Notes under the pieces: generated by a model
The model's input: only the letters and a program-made list of their open reading frames with translations
The model's database searches: none
Told to the model about the DNA's origin: nothing
Assembly: GCF_900163755.1 (NCBI RefSeq)
Contig: NZ_FUKI01000156.1
Coordinates: 1 to 64,000, forward strand
Source of the DNA: Crenothrix polyspora
GTDB taxonomy: Bacteria; Pseudomonadota; Gammaproteobacteria; Methylococcales; Methylomonadaceae
DNA length: 64,000 bases
Direction: 5' to 3'
Part shown: one piece after another, positions 48,256 through 56,155 of the stretch
Position numbering within the stretch: the first letter of the stretch is position 1
Layout of the letters: every line of letters begins with the position of its first letter
Program-made: the position numbers and the translations under genes

Positions 48256-49743
48256 TTACTTACGCAGATTGCTCAACCAATACTCCATCTGTTTACCCGC
48301 TGCTTCGCGGCCACCTAAGCCAAATGATAAAGCAAAGGCAACGGCGACAGCGCCCAGTGTTAAGCCAAATGCCAGATTGACAATGTCATCAGCAAGCCCC
48401 ATTGCACGCAGACCCATTGCGGTAACCAAACCGATAATGGTGAAGCGTACTAAGCTAGCCGCGCCCGCATTGTCTGAGCCACCTGCTAACATGGCTTTTT
48501 TTGCCAAATTCGCTATCCAGAAGCCTACCGCAAAAATAACCGCGCCCAGTAATACTTGCCCGCCAAATTGTATAAACAAGGTTACAACATCACTAATTTG
48601 GTGAAAGCCCAGCATATTGGCTGCTTCAACCGTTGCAAACAGCATCATGAAGAATAAAATGCCTTTAGAAACCAAGCTTGATGGCGGTGTGGCTTGATTG
48701 GCAAATGTAAAACCTAATTTGGCAGGCAAACCATCAAAACCCATGCCTTTAAGCAATAAACTGACACTGGTGGCGGCAAATTTACCCACATAATAAGTAA
48801 TGCCTAGCAAAGCCGCAGCGGCGAATAAATTAGGGATAATTGTGAGGATTTTTTGTAACATTTCTGTTGCAGGCCGCGAAATAGCGTCAATACCTAAGGT
48901 ATTTAAAGCGGCAATCAAAGCAGGGATAAAAACCATTAAAAACACAACTAATCCGCCCATAGCAGACAGCGAAGTACCTGATTGAAGACCTAATCGTGTA
49001 CCCCATTTATTAGCGCCCGCTGTTTCAAGCAGGGTTGTGGAAATATTACGCAAGATTTTAGCAATAAACCAACCCACAGCACCGATAATGCCTGCGCCAA
49101 AAATATTGGGCAATGCGCTGAGCATTTTTTGCACCATATCCTGGATAGGCAACAGCAGACCATCCATTTGCAATGCACCCAAGATACCTGGAATAAAAAG
49201 CAATAACACAAACGAGAACAATAAATTACCAATACTTTTGCTTAAAGGTGATGAGTTGGCAACTGTCTTTCCCAAGCTTGGCTTGGTAGTAGAGGCATCA
49301 AAAAATTTTGAATCCAACGATGTTGAAGACAACGCTTTGGTTACTACAACACGGGTAATTGTTGCAATCAGCCAAGCAACCAAGGCTAAAACGCCCGCCG
49401 AAATCAATTTCGGCAAATAGTTGCCTGTTTGTGTCAGTATGGCATTCAGTGGGCCCGAGGATTGTCCTGTGTTGAGGTTGTTAAGAGCAATGATGACGGT
49501 AAAAAACAGAATAATCCAAAAAACCCCTTTAGCGATAATGTTTTCAAGCCCCGACGATGAATCACCGGTTGGGTTAGTGCCCTTATTTAAAGCCCCCAGT
49601 GCTTTACGCGCCAAAGAGCTTGCTATACAGGCAATAATCCAGCCAATAATAAATATGCCAATAGACAATAAAATCGAAGGTAGTAATTCGCTTACCCCCT
49701 TGGGTAAGCCCCCTGCTATATTTGATAACATTGTTTCATTCAT
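48256..49743 (-). CDS. MscS-like membrane protein with repeated TM helices
   Basis: A 495-residue polytopic protein composed of repeated hydrophobic units each containing a Trp-containing 'TM_helix' type segment (ILLSIGIFIIGWIIACIASS, LISAGVLALVAWLIATITR, FGAGIIGAVGWFIAKILRN, LLGAVIFAVGFWIANLAKK). The C-terminus has the MscS pore-like helix GLTLGAVAVAFALSFGLGGR but no beta domain after it. This resembles the short CmpX-type proteins rather than full MscS. It probably responds to osmotic or envelope stress; channel activity is not certain. Confidence 0.8.
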   Translation of the reverse strand: MNETMLSNIAGGLPKGVSELLPSILLSIGIFIIGWIIACIASSLARKALGALNKGTNPTGDSSSGLENIIAKGVFWIILFFTVIIALNNLNTGQSSGPLNAILTQTGNYLPKLISAGVLALVAWLIATITRVVVTKALSSTSLDSKFFDASTTKPSLGKTVANSSPLSKSIGNLLFSFVLLLFIPGILGALQMDGLLLPIQDMVQKMLSALPNIFGAGIIGAVGWFIAKILRNISTTLLETAGANKWGTRLGLQSGTSLSAMGGLVVFLMVFIPALIAALNTLGIDAISRPATEMLQKILTIIPNLFAAAALLGITYYVGKFAATSVSLLLKGMGFDGLPAKLGFTFANQATPPSSLVSKGILFFMMLFATVEAANMLGFHQISDVVTLFIQFGGQVLLGAVIFAVGFWIANLAKKAMLAGGSDNAGAASLVRFTIIGLVTAMGLRAMGLADDIVNLAFGLTLGAVAVAFALSFGLGGREAAGKQMEYWLSNLRK

Positions 49744-50252
49744 TGTTATTCCCCGTTTGGTAAAATCAGTAAAGAATATTTCCGGAATTGTTGTTTTTAT
49801 AAAACATTCTGAAAAAATTATTACATGCAGCCGACCGGCGCTGCCCCGTTACAGCCACTGATTGTGGAAAACCACTTACAAAATTCAATGCTGGAACGTC
49901 CTTGTCGTGTTTCATCTCGTTGTACTTAATAATTCGTGTCAATCTGAACTAGCACACCTTTCCTGCGCGTTGGTTCAGTGGTCTAGTAAGTTATACATAA
50001 TAGATTCCATAAAAATTAGCGTTCAGCGTCAATACGTTTAACTACAACGTATAGGTTCTGCGTCCATAGACTAATATGCTGTTTATTCAAGTAATTTCTG
50101 AAGTATCCCTTAAGTAATATTGCAGTGTCAAGAAAAATTACAAAATTTTAGTGGTTTTTATGAGTGATTGCTTACAATTATCATAGTTTTTCATGTGTTG
50201 ATTTTTATCAACAAGTTGTCGTAATTGGCTTGCTATTTGTCATTATTCAGTT

Positions 50253-50343
50253 CCTCTCTTTGAAAAGGAGGGGTTAGGGAAGATTTTTAAATAAATCCCC
50301 CTTCACCCCTCGCTTTGCTCTCCCCCTTTTTCAAAGGGGGAGG
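50253..50343. repeat. Palindromic repeat of the CCCCCTTTTTCAAAGGGGGAGG type
   Basis: The left part CCTCTCTTTGAAAAGGAGGG pairs with the right part CCCCCTTTTTCAAAGGGGGA, and inner words GGTTAGGG and CCTTCACCCC also face each other. It resembles a widespread intergenic repeat. One copy in this window. Confidence 0.65.
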
Positions 50344-50548
50344 TGAGTGCTTACTGCTATTTAACGGCATAACCATCAACGCAAATGCACAGCCTTTTTT
50401 AAAGAAAAAGCTTTAATCGGGATGTGATCTAACTAAAAATATTCAAGATAGCGGATCTTGATACCGTTAATCTCATCACTATCAAACTCTTTTTTTGATC
50501 TTACTAGTACGTCTGTAAAATTAATTAAACTATGTTATTTAACGCATT

Positions 50549-50575
50549 AAAAATAAGGCATTTAACCTTATTTTT
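50549..50575. promoter_or_regulatory. Palindromic box 1 upstream of the secreted protein gene
   Basis: AAAAATAAGG and CCTTATTTTT surround CATTTAA. A second, slightly changed copy lies 70 bp downstream (50619-50644, with GGCATATGACC at its centre). It could be a regulator-binding pair or a terminator-like hairpin. Confidence 0.45.
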
Positions 50576-50743
50576 ATAATGCAATGATTTGTAGTCATTT
50601 CTATTTTTTAAAATATAAAAAAATACGGCATATGACCTATTTTTAAAATACGTGCAAAAATTTTTGCCTGTTTTCTAAGATACCTGAAAAAACATTTACA
50701 CAGGGCTTGTATTTTTTTATTTTAAATTCAATGTGTTGTGATT

Positions 50744-50767
50744 TTAGCGTGTATTTTTTTACGCTAA
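50744..50767. promoter_or_regulatory. Inverted repeat just upstream of a sigma-54-like promoter
   Basis: TTAGCGT (50744-50750) and ACGCTAA (50761-50767) form a perfect 7-bp inverted repeat with a 10-bp centre, 17 bp upstream of the promoter match. It may be an operator. Confidence 0.4.
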
Positions 50768-50783
50768 GAGACGCGTATTTTTG

Positions 50784-50799
50784 TGGCATGGTTTGTGCT
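50784..50799 (+). promoter_or_regulatory. Probable sigma-54 promoter
   Basis: TGGCATGGTTTGTGCT fits the -24/-12 consensus TGGCACG-N4-TTGC with two mismatches, and the invariant GG and GC are exactly 10 bp apart. It would start transcription near 50811, about 70 bp before the ATG at 50882. Confidence 0.55.
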
Positions 50800-50881
50800 T
50801 TGTAGAATACTGGTAAGTGAGGCTGCGCTTAAATGAAGTTCGTTAAAAAAACCTTAAATAAAAACGTCCTCAGGAGGACAC

Positions 50882-51868
50882 ATGAAGCACACAGTAAAAA
50901 AATTAGCCCTTTGTTCATTGGTCGGTTTGTTTGCAAGCCAAGCTTACGCACATACTTCTATTAGAGACCAAGTTGATGAAGGCAAACCCAGCTATAACGC
51001 GTTTAATATTGGCCACGGCTGTGGTGGCGATGCCGGTACTGACACATACCCCGTAATTGGGCAAACCGGATTATTCCCGTTCGGTCAGAATGTTGTCTGG
51101 CGCAGGCTGTCACTTGCCGGCGTTGAGTTATCAAAAACAATTGGTGGTAATGGCGGTATTTTGCCCGATACCGCCACCGGCGGCCCAGGGTCTGGTTTTT
51201 TGAGTTTAGGTGTGGCAGGTTATGACGGGTTTACGTCACCGTATAGCAAAATGCACGAAATTGTCGATGCGTTAGGTAACGTTCATGCGTTGCATTGGTA
51301 TCAAGGTGCTATGAACCCTAAATCAAATGCCTTAACTACTTTTAAAGTTACCGCACCTATGATTACCGATAACTGCGTTAGAAAGCTGTCCATTCGTATG
51401 GCGGCGCTTAATTGGTGTGATGTGCAAAAAAATGCCGTTAATGATATAAAAGGTCCTTATCTGGCACCCAGAGATGCATACAATCGTTTGGTGCCCAAGG
51501 TTATTCAGATTGGTGTTAATAATGGTATACAAACTAATGTAACTCCCGGTAAATATTACACCACAATGCCAAAAGGTAATGGCGACAATAACCGTTATGA
51601 TGCGTGGTTTAAAGATATTGAAGGCGGTAGTGCTAATTTTTCTGATACAGACCTACAGTCTTCTTGGCCCGCTATGGTGGTTAATAACGTAGGGGTAACA
51701 CCAGAGCAAATTAAGGCCTGCCCGGGTGGTGTTCAGGTTGATATGATTGTTGAGCCGCTCGGCGTAGATTTTGACACCTATTTAACCGCCGCCAATATGC
51801 CTGGCCCGTCTTCAAGCATGACAGTCGACAATGGCAAACCATTCCCATTGGGTAAATCAAATTTTTAA
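50882..51868 (+). CDS. Secreted protein with predicted N-terminal histidine, distantly DUF1775/YcnI-like
   Basis: A 328-residue protein with a clear signal peptide (LALCSLVGLFASQAYA) cleaved before His24, so the mature protein should start HTSIRDQV. The following YNAFNIGHGCGG resembles the Y-x-A...HGC-x-G pattern of DUF1775 (YcnI) proteins, which bind copper through an N-terminal His. The rest (HALHWYQGAMNPKSN, VDMIVEPLGVDF) is not familiar to me. An excellent ribosome site (AGGAGG) precedes the ATG. An intrinsic terminator and then a second His-first secreted protein gene follow. Copper binding is a hypothesis. Confidence 0.7.
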   Translation: MKHTVKKLALCSLVGLFASQAYAHTSIRDQVDEGKPSYNAFNIGHGCGGDAGTDTYPVIGQTGLFPFGQNVVWRRLSLAGVELSKTIGGNGGILPDTATGGPGSGFLSLGVAGYDGFTSPYSKMHEIVDALGNVHALHWYQGAMNPKSNALTTFKVTAPMITDNCVRKLSIRMAALNWCDVQKNAVNDIKGPYLAPRDAYNRLVPKVIQIGVNNGIQTNVTPGKYYTTMPKGNGDNNRYDAWFKDIEGGSANFSDTDLQSSWPAMVVNNVGVTPEQIKACPGGVQVDMIVEPLGVDFDTYLTAANMPGPSSSMTVDNGKPFPLGKSNF

Positions 51869-51948
51869 GCTTTAAATTGTAAAGATTAGGACAGTGATAT
51901 AGACAAGGAGGTCTTTTTAACGCGATAGACTTTGGGTGTAACTGCTAT

Positions 51949-51986
51949 TCCAGAAAGTCTGTGAGTAGGCTTTCTGGATTTTTTTT
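51949..51986 (+). terminator. Intrinsic terminator between the two His-first protein genes
   Basis: TCCAGAAAG (51949-51957) pairs perfectly with CTTTCTGGA (51970-51978), followed by eight T residues at 51979-51986. Confidence 0.88.
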
Positions 51987-52101
51987 AACACACACTGAAG
52001 AATGGATTTACGACGTAATAACTAGCGTAAATGGGCTGGGGAATAATATCCCCGTATTGTTACATAGTGTCCGTTATGACTAACGGCGGAAGGATAAAAT
52101 A

Positions 52102-52569
52102 ATGAAAAATAAATTTAAACTGTTGTTGGCGGTGTCTTTAATGGCGGTAACAGGCTTGGCTTCGGCACACAGTATGTCGGGCGGGTTAGTAGCAAAACAA
52201 CTAAAAAAAGGTTCAAAGAAGGTTTTTGTTGCCGCACCGGCTGTAGATATTTATCAGGTTGATTGTGGTGCTGGTACTACTAAGCTGTATTATCGCGTTA
52301 AGACAAGCGCAGTAGCCGTAGCATCAAAAATCAGTATTCAAGGCTTTAAGGGCGGTGCGAGTACATTAAGTACAGACCCTGTTAATACCGATGCTAAGTT
52401 CAGCCCAGCCATTAATTTTGCTAACGGTGAAGGTTCTTATTCGGTGTCAGTGAGCAGACCGGCATCAGCCACTTGGGGATTTTCAGAAAACTATGTTGCC
52501 GAAATGCACTGCCAAGATAAGGGCGGCGCTCATACTGAGACGACTATTACCATGACACAAAACCAGTAG
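52102..52569 (+). CDS. Small secreted protein with predicted N-terminal histidine, unknown family
   Basis: A 155-residue protein whose signal peptide (LLLAVSLMAVTGLASA) should be removed before His23, leaving HSMSGGLVAK at the mature end. Two Cys are present (QVDCGAGTT, EMHCQDKGGAH), the second next to His residues. The rest is beta-rich (YSVSVSRPASATWGFSENY). I do not recognise the family. The leader TAACGGCGGAAGGATAAA gives a ribosome site (GGAAGG). A terminator separates it from the upstream gene, so it has its own promoter. Confidence 0.68.
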   Translation: MKNKFKLLLAVSLMAVTGLASAHSMSGGLVAKQLKKGSKKVFVAAPAVDIYQVDCGAGTTKLYYRVKTSAVAVASKISIQGFKGGASTLSTDPVNTDAKFSPAINFANGEGSYSVSVSRPASATWGFSENYVAEMHCQDKGGAHTETTITMTQNQ

Positions 52570-52595
52570 GGTTTGTGTTGTAACGCTTCGTTTTT

Positions 52596-52618
52596 AGAGA
52601 GGCAATTCTTGCCTCTCT
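52596..52618 (+). terminator. Terminator-like hairpin after the small secreted protein gene
   Basis: A perfect 10-bp stem (AGAGAGGCAA with TTGCCTCTCT) and a 3-nt loop lie 27 bp after the stop. No U-tract follows. Confidence 0.5.
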
Positions 52619-52665
52619 TCCCGTTTAATGTATTTTCCTAACACCAATACCTTCGCTAAGTGGGG

Positions 52666-52818
52666 CTAGTAATCAGTCAATTTTATTTTGGCGAGTGTGA
52701 ATTTTAAAAAACCGTTCGTGGTGAGCTTGTCGAACCATGAACCACAAGTCCTTCGACAAGCTCAGGACGAACGGAGTATTTTATAGTACTCGACAAAGTA
52801 AAATTGACTGAGTACTAG
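52666..52818. mobile_element. Miniature inverted-repeat element, family D
   Basis: A 153-bp element with imperfect ends CTAGTAATCAGTCAATTTTA and AAAATTGACTGAGTACTAG, and inner CGAGT words. The centre carries the core shared with families A-C (GTGAGCTTGTCGAACCATGAA and TCCTTCGACAAGCTCAGGAC). Partial matches to its end occur near 48-60, 9725-9753 and 26688. Confidence 0.75.
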
Positions 52819-52833
52819 CGTAAAGCTCACGAA

Positions 52834-53198
52834 TCATGCTTTATATTGCGTTAGCAGCTGACTGATTAGCTGATGCAGCTCAGGTAAGTCTTCATGGATA
52901 GTTTTCCAAACCAGTTCAAAATCCACTTTAAAATAGCCATGTGCAATACGATTACGCATGGCATACATGAACTCCCAAGGCACTTCGGCGTTAGTTTCCG
53001 CAAATATTGAGTGAAAAGTTTCTATATTATGCGCTGCTTCACCGATGACTTCGAAGTTTCTGACAACTGCATCTTGAGTCTTTTATCATCAAGAAAATCA
53101 ATTTCCAAGCTATCTTCAAGGTAATGATAAATTCGCTCAATAGCTTCAACGATGTGTTCGAGATAATTGGGGATTCGTAAAAGGTCTTTTTTACTCAT
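52834..53198 (-). pseudogene. hepT: HepT-like toxin gene with a -1 frameshift
   Basis: The ATG at 53198 overlaps the mntA stop by 4 bp. The first frame reads MSKKDLLRIPNYLEHIVEAI to FLDDKR, then loses homology. The adjacent frame continues as KTQDAVVRNFEVIGEAAHNI and FMYAMRNRIAHGYF, with the HEPN ribonuclease motif RX4HXY (RNRIAHGY), and ends at 52834. One extra A in the A-run complementary to 53081-53084 would restore FLDDKKTQDAV, the usual HepT sequence. Either a recent deletion or a homopolymer sequencing error. HepT is an RNase toxin controlled by MntA. Confidence 0.8.
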
Positions 53199-53485
53199 AT
53201 TGACTGGGCTTCTTCTAGCACTTGGTTACGAAATTTTTCGGGTAAAGCTCTAGGGGTCAACACATCCACCGTCACATTGAGCAAGAGTGCCACCTTAACC
53301 TGAATTTTGGCAATATCCATCAACGTGGTTTCCGGCGTGGGATCAACCAGCAAATCCAGATCGCTGTCATCGGTGTCATTGCCGTGTAACACAGAACCGA
53401 ACACCCGCACGTTGTTGACGCGATGGCTCAGGGCGATTGCACGGATGGCATCGCGGTGGATTTGCAAGGCTAAAGAGGGGCGCAT
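53195..53485 (-). CDS. mntA: MntA-like nucleotidyltransferase antitoxin
   Basis: A 96-residue minimal nucleotidyltransferase with the complete GSX10DXD signature (GSVLHGNDTDDSDLD) and the third Asp in VDVLTPRAL. MntA antitoxins silence HepT by adding AMP to a tyrosine near its active site. It is directly upstream of and overlapping the frameshifted hepT, the expected operon. Confidence 0.88.
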   Translation of the reverse strand: MRPSLALQIHRDAIRAIALSHRVNNVRVFGSVLHGNDTDDSDLDLLVDPTPETTLMDIAKIQVKVALLLNVTVDVLTPRALPEKFRNQVLEEAQSI

Positions 53486-53581
53486 AGTGGTCTACCTGTA
53501 ACGTGGATTTTGTAAATAATAGCATGACAAGCATCACTGGGTTATATCGACGCGGTTGGGCTGCTGCTTTTTGTAATCCAA

Positions 53582-53711
53582 TACAGCGTTTTCACAGTTC
53601 AATAGTTACAGCGTAACCGTTCGCACTGAGCTTGTCGAAGTGTGCCGTTCGTGCTTCGACAAGCTCAGCACGAACGGTGGCTGTAACTGTCCTAAGTTGA
53701 AAACGCTGTAT
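53582..53711. mobile_element. Miniature inverted-repeat element, family A copy 2
   Basis: It is 130 bp long and differs from copy 1 (36263-36391) by three substitutions and one extra A near the right end. Outer TA is present at both ends. Confidence 0.85.
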
Positions 53712-53761
53712 GTGACTAACCTGTGGTAATTAACAACACCCGCCAAACAAACGACCGCTTA

Positions 53762-53850
53762 GGCGCGTGCATGAAATAAGTTGAACAACTTAAATTTTAC
53801 TCCCGTTCGTGCTGTGCCTGTCGAAGCATGAACTGCAAGTTGAGAGCGAG
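53762..53850. mobile_element. Decayed family B element
   Basis: GCGTGCATGAAATAAGTTGA and the core word GTGCCTGTCGAAGCATGAAC match the reverse strand of the B elements at 37535-37633 and 57286-57375. The far end has decayed. Confidence 0.55.
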
Positions 53851-53914
53851 CGATGCGCTTTGTTGCACGTCAGATTTGTGTCTAGCCGTAATGACAGCGA
53901 TTTAAGATGCCACG

Positions 53915-56029
53915 CTATATTTTACGTTTTACATCAATAATATGAGGTAGCTGCGCTATTTTACTCAACACTTGGCTTAATTGATTAATATTTCCCACTT
54001 GTATAGTCAGTTCCAAGGTAGCGGAAAAATCGGCATGGGTATTGAGCGTAGCACTACCGATATGGATTTTAGCGTGTGATAAAACCTGTGTAACATGGTT
54101 TAACAGGTTTTGGCCATTAAACGCATTGATGCTAATAGGCACGGTAAAATTAGATTTTTGCAGCGTCCAATCAACTCGAATCAGTTGCGCTTGCTTTTCT
54201 GGCGCAAGATGCACAATATTGTCACAGTCTTGCCGGTGTATGGTAATGCCTTTGTGATGCGAGATATAACCAATGATGGCATTGCCCTGTACAGGCTTGC
54301 AGCACAGTGCAAAAGAACTTAATACATTGTCGATACCATCAACAGCAACCAGCGACTTTGCGGAGGTGCTGGCAGCCTTATTTTTTGTTAAAGACAGTGG
54401 CGCGGCTTGCAGCTCAGGGATTTTAAAAAAAGCAGCCAGTTGACGATGATTGATGTCACTGCGGCCAATGGCTTCTAATAGTTTATCCGTGTCGGGTTGA
54501 TGAAAATGTTTCGCCAGCTCGTTTAGATTGGCCGATTTTAATCCTAAACGTTGCAGTTCTTTATCTAAAATGCTTTTGCCGGTAGCCATATTATCGCTTT
54601 GCTGCTGATTTTTAAACCAGCTTTTTACCTTGCTAATAGCGCGTGACGACTTTAAGTAACCCAGATGCGGATCGATCCAGTTATGATTTGGCTCGCCACT
54701 TTTAGCGGTCAGCACCTCAACACGCTCACCTGATTTTAATTTATAGGTAAGCGGCACGATACGCCCGTTAACTTTAGCACCACGGCAGCGATGACCAATA
54801 TCGCTGTGGATGGCGTAGGCAAAATCTAAGGGTGTTGCGCCTTTTACCAAATCCACCAATTTGCCTTTGGGCGACAGAACATAGACACGGTCATTAAATA
54901 ACTCGTTGTTAAAACTATCGGCTAAAGTTTCGTTATTATTTTCTTCCAACAATTTACGTAACTGGGTAATATTTTTGTCCAGCGCAGGATTTTGCTTGCC
55001 ACCTTCTTTATACGACCAATGCGCGGCTACACCTAATTCGGCAAAGTCGTGCATAGCCTGGGTGCGTATTTGTACTTCGATGCGATTACCTTCCATATCT
55101 AAAATCACGGTATGCAGCGATTGATAACCGTTGTTTTTGGGATTGGCAATATAGTCGTCAAATTCTTTAGGGATGTACTGCCACAGGCTGTGAACAACGC
55201 CCAATACTGTATAGCACTCGGTTAGATTACTGACAATAATGCGTACCGCCAATAAGTCGAATAGCTCATCAATGGACAGCTTTTTAAGCTGCATTTTTCG
55301 CCAGATACTGTAAATATGTTTGGGGCGGCCACTGATGTGACACGGAATGGATTCTAGTGCTAATGTGCTGTGCAATAGATCAATAAAGTGATTAATACAC
55401 AATTCACGGTGTACACGGTTATTGGCCAGTGATTTAGCGATACTGCGATAACTTTGAGGATTTAAATACCGAAACGCTAAATCTTCCAGCTCCCATTTAA
55501 GCTGATGTATACCAAGACGATTGGTAATTGGTGCGTAAATATCCAGGGTTTCCTGGGCGATAAACAGTTGAGTTTCGGTAGGCTCTTTCGATAAATTACG
55601 CAACCGTAGCGTTCGGTACGCCAACTTAATAAGCACCGCCCGAATATCCTGAGTCATTGACAACAGCATTCGCCTTAGAATTTCCGTTTGATTCGGTTGT
55701 TCGGCCATATCGGTAGAATAAATAGTCGACCGATTAAGTGAGTGTACATTTTCAACCAGTGTTGCTACTTTATTACCAAAGTGTTTGGCAATATTAATGG
55801 GCGGATTCATATTGACAATACGAGGATCGCTTAATAGTGTAGCCAGTATCGTGGTTAAATCGACTTTGAAATCCAGTAAAAAAAGCGCAACTTGTATACT
55901 TTGTGGCCGATCATAGTGTAAATCTTCGGGAATTAAATCGATAATTTTTACAGCTTGATCTATGATTTGTGCATCAGCCGTAGAGAATTGACTGGTAAGT
56001 ACGGTTTTTGGGGCTAGGCTTTTTTTCAT
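53915..56029 (-). CDS. relA: (p)ppGpp synthetase RelA
   Basis: A 704-residue RelA/SpoT homologue. The N-terminal hydrolase-like domain lacks the His-Asp pair (TLLSDPRIV where hydrolases have HDVIED-type residues), so it should be inactive. The synthetase domain is intact (SGRPKHIYSIWRKM, LFDLLAVRIIV, KEFDDYIANPKNNGYQSLHT); the acidic EFDD is the RelA form rather than the RXKD form of bifunctional enzymes. TGS (VYVLSPKGKLVDLVKG), zinc-finger (ALCCKPVQGNAIIGY, HRQDCDNI) and ACT domains follow. It makes the stringent alarmone on ribosomes carrying uncharged tRNA. Confidence 0.93.
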   Translation of the reverse strand: MKKSLAPKTVLTSQFSTADAQIIDQAVKIIDLIPEDLHYDRPQSIQVALFLLDFKVDLTTILATLLSDPRIVNMNPPINIAKHFGNKVATLVENVHSLNRSTIYSTDMAEQPNQTEILRRMLLSMTQDIRAVLIKLAYRTLRLRNLSKEPTETQLFIAQETLDIYAPITNRLGIHQLKWELEDLAFRYLNPQSYRSIAKSLANNRVHRELCINHFIDLLHSTLALESIPCHISGRPKHIYSIWRKMQLKKLSIDELFDLLAVRIIVSNLTECYTVLGVVHSLWQYIPKEFDDYIANPKNNGYQSLHTVILDMEGNRIEVQIRTQAMHDFAELGVAAHWSYKEGGKQNPALDKNITQLRKLLEENNNETLADSFNNELFNDRVYVLSPKGKLVDLVKGATPLDFAYAIHSDIGHRCRGAKVNGRIVPLTYKLKSGERVEVLTAKSGEPNHNWIDPHLGYLKSSRAISKVKSWFKNQQQSDNMATGKSILDKELQRLGLKSANLNELAKHFHQPDTDKLLEAIGRSDINHRQLAAFFKIPELQAAPLSLTKNKAASTSAKSLVAVDGIDNVLSSFALCCKPVQGNAIIGYISHHKGITIHRQDCDNIVHLAPEKQAQLIRVDWTLQKSNFTVPISINAFNGQNLLNHVTQVLSHAKIHIGSATLNTHADFSATLELTIQVGNINQLSQVLSKIAQLPHIIDVKRKI

Positions 56030-56155
56030 TAAACAAGTGTGTGAATGATTCGAAAAGATAGAATAATCATGATAGTCTAGTCTTACAATAACATAAGAAA
56101 AGAGGGCTTTTTCGTAGCTCCCTTTTCATAGCCATGGCAAATAAATTAAATAATA

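Larger units (their letters stand above)
49744..50881. other. 1.1-kb non-coding region upstream of the His-first secreted protein genes
   Basis: No gene is supported. The region contains a long palindromic repeat (50253-50343), two related 26- to 27-bp palindromes (50549-50575 and 50619-50644), a 7-bp inverted repeat (50744-50767) and a sigma-54-type promoter match (50784-50799). From 50500 onward it is very AT-rich. The left part carries the promoter of the MscS-like gene. Confidence 0.65.
53486..53914. other. Intergenic region with two miniature elements
   Basis: The 429-bp gap between mntA and the end of relA holds a full family A element (53582-53711) and a decayed family B copy (53762-53850). 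Nothing else is supported. Confidence 0.65.
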
